Below, piece by piece: positions 34,901-49,900 of a stretch of DNA of 64,000 bases. This DNA is from Turritopsis dohrnii (taxonomy: Eukaryota; Cnidaria; Hydrozoa; Anthoathecata; Oceaniidae): contig BQMF02000047.1 in NCBI GenBank assembly GCA_027922465.2, forward strand, positions 682,001 through 746,000. The letters run 5' to 3'. Within the stretch, counting starts at the first letter, position 1. Every line of letters starts with the position of its first letter. The translations under genes and the position numbers were made by a program. The notes beneath the pieces were generated by a model. The model worked only from the letters and a program-made list of their open reading frames with translations, made no database searches and was not told the origin of the DNA.

Positions 34901-37900
34901 TAGGAATTCTACACCAACTTTGATCCACAGATAATGGTGTTGATACAGGAAGCAAAAGTTATGCAGAGGATGTCTTTAGATGTATGTTATTTCTGATGTC
35001 AGTACAAGCCATGAAGGAAGTTTCATTTCCCTTTTTAATATTTTGCATTCATTTGCAAGTCACTTGCTTTACAAAAAAATGAATTTGAAGTTTTGTTTAC
35101 CTAAAACTTTCAGATGAAATGCAAAACAACATATCTTTTGTGTTATGTTTGTCTTGTTTTGGGATTTGTATAGATTTCCACTTATTTCTAAGATTCCTGA
35201 AGCAGCTCGAGTGATTTGTTTACGTGACAACCAGATCAAGTCACTGCATACGGCATTGTGGGATTGCCTTGCTGATTATGCAGCAATAAAATCAAAAATT
35301 CCTGAAATCATTTTTACTTTGATGCAACCAATTCTTCACAAAATTGACGAAGTTATTCGACCTGGTGTCACCATGTTGACATGGTTGTCATTGAATTCAA
35401 TGCAGTGTATGTTTTTATTTGCGACTGTTTGTGACTAGTATTGATTTCATTTAATATATTTAAAGGAAAAGAAGCCAAATAAATTTAAAAACCCTGTGTT
35501 GATGGTGCTTGTAAATCTGTAACATACATTGAATGATTTTGTCATGTTTTTTATTTAAATAGATGTTGAAAACATAAGAAAATCATTGACAACACTGGAT
35601 AGACTTGTTAAAGAATTGTCTGACATATTGGAGTGTGGTATTGAATCAGCCATTGAGAATATTGGTAACACTTTGTTATGTTCTGTTACTCAAGAGCCAA
35701 TACTTCCATCTCAATTTGTTGAGGAAACAGACAAATTATGTTGCAAACTGGCCGCCAATCTTAGCATGTAAGTTCATTTTGAATCAGTACCTGCATATCC
35801 TCAGATTCACATTGGAGGCTAATTGGCTGCTATTGCTTTTCTAGTTCTAGTGAGTTGATTGAATCGTATACTTACACATTGCTAAGTAAAATAAAATCTC
35901 ATCTAAAACCAAAAGACCTCACTGATCTCACCAATGAATTATATCCTTGCTTGGTGCCAGACTCGAAAAGAGCAAAAGCAAATCGATGTTTAGAATGCAT
36001 GCCATGTTGTTATTGGAATGTAATTTCCTACTTCAATCAGAGGAAAGTGGATGCACTTGTTAAATGCACCCGATTGTCACTTGATTTCTTACGTAGAAGA
36101 ATGCAAACACACAGTCGTTATAACTCCGCTAATGAAAATTTACAAAGTGGTTCTTCAAAGCAAGGAGCTTTCTTCAATGCAGCATTTTTGTTAGAAATAC
36201 CACAAATTGTTATGAAACAAAGCCTTGAAGATATTCAATTGGAATTAAACAAAGCAGTTCAATTGATTTTAAAGACAACACAGTCAGTTTATGAGTGGAA
36301 ACAGCATCATCTTTTGCATCTTGTAATGCCACCTGGTAATGACGATGTAGTCACTAAAGGTATATTTTTCATAAACATCGTGAAACATTGCTCTTTCAGT
36401 TTTCTAAAGTTGTTTATACATGAATTGCAATTTGTTTATTTTGTGTAGTGGTTACACCAACTTCTAAAACATTGTTCAAATTGGTATCTGAGCACAAAGA
36501 CATTTTGAAAATGACTTCCATGCTGGGTACTATCATTAGCTCAGCCAAGATAGAAGGAACAAAAGTTTTAAACATTTTTAAAGACTTTCAGGAACTATGG
36601 AAAGAGGTAAAAACACTGACATTCTTTTTTGTTTTTTAATTTTAATTGGTTATATCTAAGTTTTCCATTTGACATTGCAATTTAAACCAAAATTGCCTGG
36701 CTTTGTTTTGTGAGATTTGTTAAAAATAGAGCTAAAGGATGAAATTGAACATCCTGTGTTATAACAGAAAAAGTGGGACAAAGTTTCATCAACAATATAC
36801 AATCCAACCAGATCACTTGCACTTTAAGTAATTTATATCGAAGGTTTTTTTTAATAATGAGCATTTTATATTATTTCATAGGCTTACCAGATTTCCTAGC
36901 TGTTTGTTTGTTTATTTATCATGTCAAATGGACTTGATGTTATTCATTTTTCATTGTTTCAAGAGAACCTTCTTTACAATTAAATTTCTAATTTTTTCAC
37001 AAGTGTGAAATTCAAACATGAAAGTACAAAGTGTACTTCTGCTCGAGAATTCCCCGTGCTAGGTTTTTGGTCAGTGTTTTATACATATTTGTGCTGTGGC
37101 ACTTTATACTGATGTTTATCTGCATTATTACTTCTGTAGGACCCAGAAGTTAAAGTTCAAGAGTTTGTCAATGAAAAACCATTGCTGACAGAGTTTGATA
37201 GTGCGATTTTCAAATACCAAAACTTAGAGCACTCTATAAGAGAATTACCTGACAGCTATACCATTGGTGCAGTCTTATATGAAACATCACCCTTAAAGGA
37301 AGCATTAATCACTGAAACACAAGTATGGAAACAGTTGTATGGAAAAGCATTAGCAAACCGAGTAAGTCGAGTTAAATTATAATAGAGATTAGTTCAAACA
37401 AAATTAAGAAAACTATTAATTACCTTTTTCCATAATGACAACTTAAGCCACTCAGTATACATTAGTTTCATGTAGTTTATTACCAAAGATTCAAGACTAT
37501 TCCCAAATCTTGAGAAAAATTTAAAAAGTGTCTAAATTTCAAATTGCTAAGTTGTCATATTCTCGTGGTTTGTAATAGTGGTAGTAGGAAGTTGGCAGTT
37601 TATCTGATTTAAAAACAATATAAAAGAAAATGCAGCATTATGCAGAAGATCTTCCTTAGTCAATTTATGTTGACTATGGGGTAGTTATTCCTTTACAATA
37701 CAATTTTAATCAAAATCAAAATTCCACTCAAATACGAAAAGGAACTCAGAGATTAAAAGTAAATTGTAATAAGTCATTTTTGTATCTCAAAATAAGCTTA
37801 TGGTTTTTAGAAGTTTTCTTTTTGTGATAACAACCTTTCTTGTTAGTTTTCGAGATCTATAATTAGTATTGGAAATTGGTGGACCTTTTTGGGCTTGTGT

Positions 37901-38902
37901 TGTTTTTGTACATAATACCGCCTTCATTTTGATACTCACCCTCATGAAATAAAATATTGCATGATCTGAATCTTGTCTTCAGGCAAGCAGTGATATGGAA
38001 GAAATTTTTGCTTTCATCGATAATTTGACAAAGCGATTATCTCGTCCCATAAATGATCTGGATGATGTGCGTGGTAGTATGGCTGCATTGGCTGAAATCA
38101 GGGAAGCTGAGATACGGTTTGCCATTCATTTTTTGTTGGATTTTGTTGCAATTGTTGATTTAATGCATAGCTTTTCCAATCCATTTTGATTTTATTTAGA
38201 ATCGAAATGACTATTACCCCAATCGAAGAATCTTATGCCTTACTGAATCGATATTCTTTAACCTTTTCAAGTGCAGATGCGGAGCAAGTTGATGGATTAA
38301 CGTATGCATGGAAAACATTACAGGGAACAGTATGTGTATTGATGAAGTAGTTTTGACAATTTTCTTTTTGGAATACAGGGCTTATTGGTCTGTTTTATCT
38401 GGAATTCACATTTCATTGATGTTTATGTTGATCGTAATGATTTTCATTATGCTGTCTTTAAAGGCTACTGGTGTTCAAGCAAATTTGCTGGAGATTCAAC
38501 CCAACTTCAAAGGAGACTTGGTTTCTGGAGTGGAAACTTTTAAAAACACAGTTAAAGAATTTGTTGAAGATTACAGAGAGAAGTACATTGTTTTAGATCT
38601 TTTTGCATATTTTAATGTCTCTTGACAAGATGTTTTTGATGCATGTAACAACCAAGGTGCTCATAGGAAAATTGTTACTTTTACATCTTCTAATAGCACA
38701 TTGCGTACCTCTTTTAAACTTTATGATTTACCTTTTTTTAAATAGTGAATGAATGAACATGAATCTCGTATACGTTTCATGCTCATTCTTATGTTTAGGG
38801 GACCAATGGTTGTTGGTATTCCACCCCGGGAGGCCAGTGAAAGGTTGTCTGTATACCAAGCAAAGTTTGATGAGCTATGGAGAAAATATACCACATACTC
38901 AG
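28915..38902 (+). CDS. DNAH5: Dynein heavy chain segment: N-terminal tail (exons 1-29, residues 1-1297)
   Basis: The tail dimerises heavy chains and binds intermediate and docking proteins. Recognisable stretches are [47 protein letters not shown] and [11 protein letters not shown]. Exons: 28915-28980, 29271-29333, 29574-29645, 29711-29785, 29919-29990, 30152-30253, 30488-30597, 30954-31027, 31112-31200, 31450-31526, 31663-31855, 31968-32149, 32262-32381, 33105-33216, 33372-33461, 33574-33669, 33746-33846, 33924-33996, 34584-34829, 34904-34981, 35193-35406, 35563-35767, 35845-36359, 36449-36606, 37140-37361, 37983-38116, 38200-38329, 38464-38582, 38799-38902. Least certain: exon 1, the exon 16/17 junction (alternative frame at 33670-33745 skipped) and exon 21, whose acceptor ctaag|att was chosen to keep frame. 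This region diverges most from the vertebrate proteins. Confidence 0.85.
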
Positions 38903-41900
38903 GTTTGTTATGTTAAAATTGCACAATATGATAATTGGATTGTGATTGTATTTTTAAATGTCAACATTAAATCATTTCAGGTGGAGAGGAGTTATTTGGC
39001 TTGCCTGTGACAGAATATTCAGACTTACAACAAATCAAAAGAGAACTTGGCCTTCTTCAAAAACTTTACGGTCTTTATGATGCTGTCATCGAAACTGTTA
39101 ATGGATACTTTGACATATTATGGTCTGACATAGACATTGATAAGATTAGCTCTGAACTTCAAGACTTTCAAACAAGGTATAAATCTCATTTGTCTTTTTT
39201 ATCCTTGCTCCTTGTTTTATTTATCTACTTTAATAATACAGAGAAAAGGTAGTTTACTTATTTGTCATGTTTTGTAAGAATTCGAAAGTTACCAAAGGCA
39301 CTCAAGGACTGGCAAGCTTTCATTGACTTGAAGAAAACCATCGATAACTTCAATGAAAGCTGTCCACTTCTTGAAATGATGTCACACAAAGCGATGAAAC
39401 CACGACATTGGCAGCGAATATCTGAAACAACAAAACATCCTCTTGACATTCAAGCAGTTGAAACCTTCACATTACGCAACCTTATGGAAGCACCACTACT
39501 GGAACACAAAGAGGACATCGAGGTTTGATGAAGGACGTTTCAATGATACTTGTGCATAAATCAGATTTATAAACTTCCAACAACTTTCATTTCAGGATAT
39601 TTGTATATCTGCTGTCAAGGAGAAGGACATTGAAGCCAAACTGAAACAAGTTATTCTAGACTGGAATACAAATAATCTTTCTTTCGCTACGTTCAAGTCT
39701 CGAGGTGAACTTTTATTGAAAGGAGGTGATATTGCTGAAATTGTTTCATTAATGGAAGATAGCTTAATGATACTTGGATCACTGCTTAGCAACAGGTAAA
39801 AAATTTTCTGCAACTGCCATGTGTCTATTGAAATATTAATGATTCTTTACCAATGTTATGAAAATGTATTTGAATGTTTAAATGCAATGGAATCAAAGCA
39901 TTACTTGTTGGTTTGGGTAAATTAGGATTTTTGAATAACAGACATATCGGTAAGGTTAAGAGGCTGGGAGGAAGTTGAATATAAGTACTTCAGCATAATA
40001 ATATTCCTATTAATTGTTTGTTAGGTATAATGCACCTTTTAAAGCAGATATTCAAAAATGGGTTTCCAATCTGTCGGGAACTACAGAAATTATTGAGAAC
40101 TGGATGTCAGTTCAAAATTTGTGGGTTTACCTGGAGGCTGTTTTCGTTGGTGGAGATATTGCAAAACAACTTCCACAGGTCAGTCATTAAGTCATTGAAA
40201 AAAAAAGAAAGCCAAATATTGGATTGTTTTTTGATAATATTTATTATTTCAGGAAGCCAAAAGATTCCAACAAATTGATAAGTCTTGGACAAAGATCATG
40301 ACAAGAGCACACGAACAAACAAATGTTATAGCATGTTGCGTCGGTGACGAAACACTAGCTCAGTTACTGCCGCACTTGTTGGAACAGTTAGAAATTTGTC
40401 AGAAATCATTGAGTGGGTAAGTTTCTAAGTGTAGATTTTGAACAAAAAAAATTAACAGAAGTGTGTGATAATGTTTATTTACAGCACAATTTTTTACTCT
40501 CACACACTATACTTTCCAGTCATTGCAAAGGTAATAGAACAAAGGTATATATTTCAAAATTATAATACTTGTTTAGATATTTGGAGAAAAAGAGGCTGGT
40601 GTTCCCCCGCTTCTTTTTCGTAAGCGATCCTGCTCTATTAGAGATTCTTGGGCAAGCCAGTGATTCACATACTATACAAGCCCACTTGCTTGGGGTTTTT
40701 GACAACTTAAAGACCGTCACATTTGATGAGAAGCAGTATGACTTAATGTTGGCCATTAATTCACGTGAAAGTGAACAAATTCTGCTACAGAAGTCTGTGA
40801 TGGCTCAGGTAACCCTAACTTCTAGCATTTTGTGAACAATTCATGGGATTTGCTTTGATGGTTATCAGAAATGTTCAGCAAAATGTGTGTGAGAATTTTG
40901 ATAACAAGCAAGAAAACATTATCAATTAAGCTCAAAGAAGAAAGAAATAATTATTAATTATGGTCTTTCTATAAATTTGATAATTAAGAAAATATGAGGA
41001 ACAGTCAAATCATTTATCAAAATCCCTGTGAATGTTGATTTAATTGGAACTCAAACTCAAAATGCAAGAACACTTTTTTTTACACAAACGTTTATTACTG
41101 TTGACCACTTAAGGATCTTTTTCTTTTTTTTGCAGGGTAATGTGGAACTTTGGCTAGGCTCATTACTTCAAGAATCAAGAGGATCTTTGCATTCTGTGAT
41201 TAGGTTGAGTTCAAGGGCTATTGCTGATGAAAATTTTAACTTGATTGAATTTCTCAATAATTTTCCTGCTCAGGTAAATTAATTACATCATGCTATTCTC
41301 CACGATGCTGCATTACATGACATGCGGAATTGCTTTTGCAAAATGATTTAGATCTAGAGATAAAATTACGTTGAAATTATTTATTTACTAACTTTAAATT
41401 CTAAATCTTGGTTGTTTCATTTTTGCTGGAAATAAAATTCCTTTCCATTTTTTTCCCATTCCATTTTGCAGTTTTTGGGATCATGTTGTCTTTGTTGAAA
41501 TATTGCCGTCTTTAGTATTTTATATTTCTCCAATTTTGGTACTATACTATTACTAATTTACTTACACTAATTTTATCATTTATTTTGCTTTAAGTGAGAT
41601 CTCATTATAATGTTTTAATTTCATAGGTTGGACTACTTGGGATTCAGATGTTGTGGACTCGTGAATCTGAAGTTGCTTTATCAAAAGCAAAGACTGAAAA
41701 AAAAGTATATTATTGTAGCGTGTTATTTCATAAATTTTTTAGCTTTTTTACCATCTTCTTGATTGATCTTGATTTCATTTTCGTTCAGGTCATGAACCAA
41801 ATGAATCAGTTTTTTTTGGATTTATTGAATGAGCTCATCCATGTTACGACTACTGATCTCACAAAATTTGAGAGAGTGAAATTTGAAACCCTTGTTACAA

Positions 41901-43927
41901 TACATGTACATCAAAGAGACATTTTTGATGATATGGTAGGTACTATTATATCGAAATGAAAGAGAATTGATACAATAGAGATTTGATACAATATAGAAAA
42001 TACCTTGGAAAATACTTCTGAATTAGGTGAAGCTTCATGTTAAGTCAGCAAGTGACTTTGAATGGCTAAAGCAATCTCGGTTTTACTTTCGAGAAGATTC
42101 TGACGAGTGTATTGTTTCAATTACTGATGTTAACTTTTTGTATCAAAATGAATTTCTTGGTTGCACAGATCGACTTGTTATTACACCTCTAACAGACAGG
42201 TGAGACATTGGTATTGCTTGGAAAAAAATATTATTATCCCAGCAGGCAAGATTGCCAAAAAATAACTGCAATGAAGAACATTTTATTGAAATAGCATGTA
42301 TATTTCTATAGAAATGCACTCCATTGCAGTTATTTTTCAACAAGTTTGCCTGTTGGGATGGAGTAACTCTGAAAACATAAAAAATTTTAAAACATTTCAA
42401 TTCCTACAACATTCTTACAAAAATTAGCAATGCATGTTTCACTTCTTAACTAATTGAATGATATTAAGGACGTCAATATTAAAAAACATCAATGTTTGAT
42501 AAATTTACAGAAACATACATAAACAATTAATTGCACATCCTCTGTTTCTAATGGTTTGTTTTTTAGATGTTATATTACATTGTCACAAGCACTGCATATG
42601 TCAATGGGTGGAGCACCTGCTGGGCCCGCTGGAACTGGCAAAACTGAAACAACGAAGGTATCAGTAATTGATTGTGATAGCAGAAAGAAATATAAATGAA
42701 ATTAAAATTTCATTTTTGGTTCTCTTGCAGGACATGGGCAAAGCATTGGGGAAGTATGTTGTTGTTTTCAACTGCTCTGATCAGATGGATTATCGTGGAT
42801 TGGGTCGTATATACAAAGGTTAAATTTTTATTTTGTTTTTGTTTTGTTTTCTCTTTTTCTTTCATTCACTTATCTACTCCAAGTATTGTTTTGTCACAAT
42901 TAATTACTTTATAATTATATGAATTTCTGAAATGATTTTACTATAGGTCTAGCCCAGTCAGGCAGCTGGGGTTGTTTTGATGAGTTCAATCGAATTGAAT
43001 TGCCAGTTCTCTCAGTAGCTGCACAGCAGATTTACATTGTGTTGATGGCCAAGAAAGAGAGAAAAAAGGAATTTGTTTTCACTGATGGGGATGTTGTTTC
43101 ATTGGATCCTGAATTTGGATTATTTTTAACAATGGTATACATCTTTATTATATTTTTACATATGAAATAACAATATTGGTTTCATAATTAAGAAGCCTAG
43201 AATTTATATGTACTAATAACGTGAAATGAGAATAAAAAAATGAGGTCCAAGTTTGTTTTTTTTGCAATGTTTTTTTGTAATTTCTTTAGAACCCTGGTTA
43301 TGCTGGCCGTCAAGAGCTTCCAGAAAATTTAAAGATTCAGTTCCGTACTGTTGCAATGATGGTTCCCGATCGTCAAATTATTATCAGAGTAAAACTTGCG
43401 TCCTGTGGTTTTGTACAAAATATCACATTAGCTCGCAAGTTTTTTACACTTTACAAACTTTGTGAAGAGCAGTTGTCAAAGCAAGTACATTACGACTTTG
43501 GATTAAGAAATATACTTTCTGTTTTGAGAACTTTGGGAGCTGCAAAAAGAGCACATCCAGAGGTTAGTTTTTGTTTTTTGTGGTGTATTTTTGTTTTTGT
43601 TGGTTTTCTAAGTTTTCTAGCGTTGCTTTATTTACAGTACATTAGATTTACATTAGTGCAGCGATGGTGTAGTGGTTAGTACCTTTGAGTGCGACCGCTG
43701 CGACCCGTGTTCGAGTCCAGTCATGTCGTATCTCAATACACCACTCCGATGCGCTTTAAAAGCAGCGTGTCAGCCCATTAGGAGCCATCGACTGACTGCA
43801 CACTGGCCTTCGGGCAAGTTAGAGCAATGCTATACGTATCTCTGGCGGTAAGTCAACTAATAGTTGCAAGTCGGCGGGTGGAAGAACCAACCATTACAGA
43901 TGGAAGCCAAAGGACTAAAAACTCCCG

Positions 43928-43961
<34 letters not shown>

Positions 43962-46900
43962 GCTTTCAAAACTTCTGTGATGATTGATTTCATTCTACTT
44001 TTTATATAATCAGGATAGTGAAGAAAAAATTGTGATGAGGGTGTTGCGTGACATGAATTTGAGCAAGTTGGTTGACGAAGATGAACCACTATTCATGAGT
44101 TTAATTGATGATTTATTTCCTGGCCTTACGTTGGAAAAAGCTGGTTATCCAGATATAGAAGCTGCTATTGCACAATGTGTTGAAGAGGCGAAATTGATCT
44201 ATCACCCTCCATGGGTGTTAAAATTGATTCAAGTATGAATTCCTTTGTAATTATCTTATGTATTATCTTGAATTCTAGATTTTCATAATTTTAATCAACA
44301 TCTTTGGTTATAGTTGTATGAAACACAACGTGTTCGCCATGGAATGATGGCACTTGGACCATCAGGTGCTGGAAAGACAACTTGCATTCAAACACTCATG
44401 AAAGCAATGAGTATTTGTGTTGCTCCTCATCGTGAAATGAGAATGAATCCAAAAGCAATCACAGCTCCACAAATGTTTGGCAGGCTTGATGTAGCAACTA
44501 ATGATTGGACTGATGGAATCTTCTCTGCATTATGGAGGAAAACATTGAAGATGAAAAAGGTAATTTTTACAAAAGATCTACACTATTTTTAATTCCTATA
44601 TTATGTGCCACTTGACGAAGATGTTGTAAAAAAAAACACAAAAAAATTTTAATGATAACCATATGATGATAAACGTTGACAAAACCAAACAAAGAATGCT
44701 TCATAACAGGTGTTTTCCTCACTTCTTGTGTTAAATAAAACGCTCTTATTGGTACTAGGGTGAGTATATCTGGATTGTGCTTGATGGGCCAGTTGACGCT
44801 ATATGGATAGAAAATTTAAATTCTGTTCTGGATGACAATAAAACTCTAACGTTAGCCAATGGGGATCGTATACCAATGGCACCTTGCGTTAAAATATTAT
44901 TTGAACCACACAACATTGATAATGCATCACCTGCAACCGTTTCTCGGTAAGATTGCTTTATGTTTTCTTTCATGCCAGTCTTGTATTTGTGGGTATCTAT
45001 TCTCATTGAATTTTATTTAACTGTTAGAAATGGAATGGTTTATATGAGTTCATCTGGATTGGATTGGCAGCCCATACTTAATGTAAAGGAAATAATAATT
45101 ATTTTTCTTTTGTATATAACTTAGATATTGCTATATAATTCTAAGGCACCAGCTTAGGACCAAAAATAATGTTTTTCGTCATTATACTATCTGGGTTTTT
45201 TTAGCTTGCTGTGCTTCTAACACATAACATATATGACATTATTTGCTTCCGCCAGTTAATGGTTGTCAAACATGTTGAATTCGACTGAGAGGAGTTAACA
45301 TGATGATTAATAATACAATTTAGAGTTGGTTAATTGTCCGATCACAAATAGAGGCAGATATTCTATTTCCGCTATTTGAAAAAATTTTCAATGATCTGAG
45401 GACATACGTGAATCAAACTCTTTCACCCAAGATGGAGGTATAATTTTGATTTCAAAATGGTCCATGTTTTTCTTTGCTTATGCAAGAATACCAATTACAA
45501 CAGAAGAGAATAATGACAATGATTGAACTTCAATTTCAGGTTTTAGAATGCAATCAAATTGTGCAGGCAATTAACATTCTAGCAGGTGTTATACCCAAAG
45601 ATGAAGTAACTGGTAAACAGGTTGATGCAGAGCATTTAAGAAAATTGTTTGTCTTTTCTATTATGTGGAGCATAGGTGCCATATTGGAATTGGATGACAG
45701 GAAAAAGGTAATTGAGGGCTTTGATAATTTATTGTTCATGAATTAAATCATTGAAGAAAAGAATGAACTTATTTTGAACCATTTCTAGATGGAAGAATTT
45801 CTTCGTTCTAATTTTGCATCGGATCTCAATCTCCCTCCAGCCACAGGTGATGACACCATCTTTGAATATTTTGTTGATAGCAGTGGGCAATGGGTTCATT
45901 GGAATGAGAAGGTAATAACAAAAGTTGTTTTGTTTTGGAGACTAAACTTTTTCCTTTGTTTTATTTCTTTACTGGTTTGGAAAAAAAAAATGGTGGGCTT
46001 ATACTTTAGAATGTGGAGGAAATATTCACTGACTAAATCAGGACACTTTTTTAACCAGGTCAAAGCTTTCATTATTGAAAACTAAAATTGTTGAGGAGAT
46101 CAAGTTATTAATGACCTGGACTATGAAGAATCTATTTCTATTAGAGAAATATAGTTAGTTCTAAATAAGAAAAGAGAGCTCTGAAGTGTGTAATAAAACT
46201 TGCCCTTAACACTCAAAATTTTATATATAAAAGAACGAGAAAATTGTCAGAGGAAATTGCATTTTGTCTTTATGGTACTACATGATTCTATGTAACTCTT
46301 TTTCAGATTGAAAAGTACATTTATCCAACTGACAGTACACCAGAATATTCATCCATTCTTGTACCCAATGTTGATAACACCAGAACTGATTTTTTGATTG
46401 ATACGATTGCTAAACAAGGAAAAGTATGAATGTTTTATTCTCTTGAAACGCTGCAACTCAATAGTACGTTTCTGTTATCACCAGTTGTCTGTTAATTATA
46501 TGTTTATTTTTGTTGTTTCTCATCAGGCCGTTTTATTGATTGGGGAGCAAGGCACAGCAAAGACAGTCATCATCAAAAACTATTGTAAAAGATACAATCA
46601 AGAGCAGCACTTGTTTAAAAGCATGAATTTTTCATCAGCAACTGTACCCAATATGTTTCAGGTTGATATTTGAAGCTTTTCTTTTGTTGAAAATTTTTAA
46701 ACTTTGATTTTGTGACATTTCTTGTAACTTATTCAGCGCACTGTTGAAAGTTATGTGGACAAGAGGGTTGGAAATACATATGGCCCTCCTGCAGGCCGAA
46801 AAATGACAGTTTTTATTGATGACATCAATATGCCTGTGATTAATGAATGGGGTGACCAGGTAACAATGCATTAAAATGTTTCTAATGGCTGAATTACAAT

Positions 46901-49900
46901 GATTTTGATCAGTGAGACATTCCATCTGTCCATAAACATAATTAGCGAGTATAATTATTGTGTATAGATAACAAATGAGATTGTTCGACAGTTGATGGAA
47001 ATGAGAGGATTTTACAGTCTTGAGAAACCTGGTGACTTCACTAATATTGCTGATATTCAGTTTGTTGCTGCCATGATCCATCCGGGAGGTGGTCGTAATG
47101 ATATCCCACAAAGATTAAAAAGGCAGTTCACTATTCTTAATTGCACATTGCCTTCAAATGCATCTATTGACAAGATCTTTCAAACTATTGGGTGTGGTCA
47201 TTACTGTTTGGAGCGTGAATTTTCTGAAGAAATCATTGGTTTGATTCCCAAGTTGGTGGGAACAACACGAAAATTATGGCAACGTACAAAAATCAAGATG
47301 CTTCCTACTCCTGCAAAGTTTCATTATATATTCAATTTGCGAGATTTGTCTCGAATATGGCAGGTACGGTGTTGATTTTTAGTAAAAAAAACCCTTTCAA
47401 ATCCACTCCTGTTCAGAAACACTCTGTTTTCATGAAGAAAATATAAAACTTTAACGTGTGTGTGTTTGTTTAGGGGATGCTTAACGTAACATCTGATGTT
47501 ATTAACTCACCCGCACTTTTGTTGAACCTTTGGAAACACGAGTGTTGTCGAGTTATTAGCGATCGTTTCGTCAATCAGCAAGATGTAGATTGGTTTAACA
47601 AAGTACTGAAATCTGTTGTTGACGATGATTTTGGACAAGAACACACAGCTATGTTACTGACTGAACAATACATGGTCGACTTTATGAGGGATGCTCCAGA
47701 AATTACTGGTAATAAAAACATTTCTGCTTGATGTTTCGCATCTTTCGCTATAGAGAAAGCTACGCTAATGTTCCTTATTGATCCTTATTGATCCTTATTA
47801 TTGCAGGAGATGAACCAGAAGACATTGACATGGAATGCCCGAAAATCTACGAGCCTGTTGAGTCGTTTGATGTACTGAAGGAACGATTACAGTTTTACCA
47901 AACACAATATAATGAAACTATTAGGGGAGGTGGATTGGATCTTGTTTTTTTCAAGGTTGGTCTTCATCAGAAACATTTTCGGTACTTGTTGGTCATTCCC
48001 CCCTACCCCTAAAACAAAAACAACAACAGCCTTAACCCTAACGCTAACCCTAACCTTGGGGGAATAACCTTGGGGGAAGCACCAAGTTTTCTGTTGTTGT
48101 TGTTGATGTTTATAGAGATGAAAATTGCTATCAACATTTCAGGATGCTATGACACATTTGGTGAAAATATCTCGAATTATCCGAACCCCACGTGGAAACG
48201 CTTTGCTGGTTGGTGTTGGAGGATCTGGAAAACAGAGTCTGACTCGTTTAGCCTCATTTATTGCTGGTTATAAAACATTTCAAATTACTCTAACAAGGTA
48301 AGCGTGAATTCAGATTAAATTTTGAAGAGTTTTGCCGATGAAAAATTGCGTTGAGCGTTGTCAATGTTCAATAGGAAAATCTTAATACACGTTTTTTTTT
48401 TATAAGGAACCTTTGTGGTGGGGCTGAGGCTGAAGTTCCTTATTTTTTTAAAGAGTTTGAGCCTCACAGTTCCTTAATTAGTTCCTTATTTTTTAAGCTA
48501 TCTTTTTTACCAAAAATTCTTTGTTTTTACACAGAAAATGTATAGACACTAATATGGAACTATTGACTATTTCAACAAGGTCTTAGAAGAATATAAAGTC
48601 ACATACACTGACAACACCACAGACTTTATCCGTAAAGCTGATATAGACGACATTGATTTAATTCTTTGCAACTGACCATTGATAATTTGCATTGTACATA
48701 ATTTATAAACTTGCAAACTACTTCAGTTTGCAGCCTTTTTGGTATAGATTTTCTTGTGTTTAGTTTTTATTAGTTTTATTGATATAAAAAAGAAAGTTCT
48801 TTAGTGTTTCTCATATTTGAACTCTTATTTCAGCCTGGTTAGTTCCTTAAGAATTCCTTATCTTTAGAGACTTTTTCAGCCTCAAGTTCCTTATAAAGGT
48901 GTTCCTTATAAAAAAAAAAACGTGTAAATATTCAAAACACACATTCAGTATGGGAAGTAAAAATGAACAAAATTAACAAAGGGTTGACCAGAAGAGTCCA
49001 AATAATTCACATAACGTGTAAAGGAAACAATAACTTGCTTTTAAAAATATTGAATTAATCAAACAGCGGTCTGTTTTTCTATAGATCATATAACACTTCA
49101 AATCTAATGGATGATTTGAAATATTTGTATCGAACTGCTGGAAAAGATGGGGCTGGAATTACTTTTATATTTACTGACAACGAGATAAAAGAAGAGGGTT
49201 TCCTAGAATACATGAACAACGTGCTAGCTTCTGGAGAGGTATAATTTTGTGACTTTATCCCATTTCACCATGGTTTTAATTTCTTCTCACAATGCTTTTT
49301 ATGATTCTTTTTATGATAATAATAATAGTAATTAGCATTTGTAAATTGTTAATGAAGTTAACAATTTTCAAATTAGGTATCAAACTTGTTTCAAAGAGAT
49401 GAAATTGATGAAATATGCCAAGACTTAATTCCAGTTATGAAAGCAGAGTATCCGCGACGGCCTCCAACCAATGAAAATTTATATGAATATTTCATAACCC
49501 GAGTGAAGAACAACTTGCACATCGTTTTATGTTTCTCACCGGTAATAACGATTTCTGTTTTCATTTGTTAAAATGCTCGTTTCCAAAGGACCAAGAAAAA
49601 TACATGATATGAAATGCTTCATTTCAGGTTGGTGAGAAATTTCAAAATCGATCTCTGAAGTTTCCTGGTTTGATCAGCGGTTGTACGATGGATTGGTTTT
49701 CAAGATGGCCACGAGATGCATTGATTGCAGTCTCTCGCCACTTTTTATCATCCTATGATATCGTCTGCACTGTAGCTGTGAAGGATGCTGTTGTGGAGAC
49801 CATGGGAATATTTCATGTATTCTAAAAAATCTTTTTTATTACAAGGCCCCAAACAAGCCCCCAAGCCCCCCTAATTCTACGTCCTTGTAAAAACATTGCT

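Noticed and set aside
43657..43730. Possible functional tRNA gene
   Set aside because: Box A and B are present but the ends do not form an acceptor stem and a SINE body with repeat tail follows.
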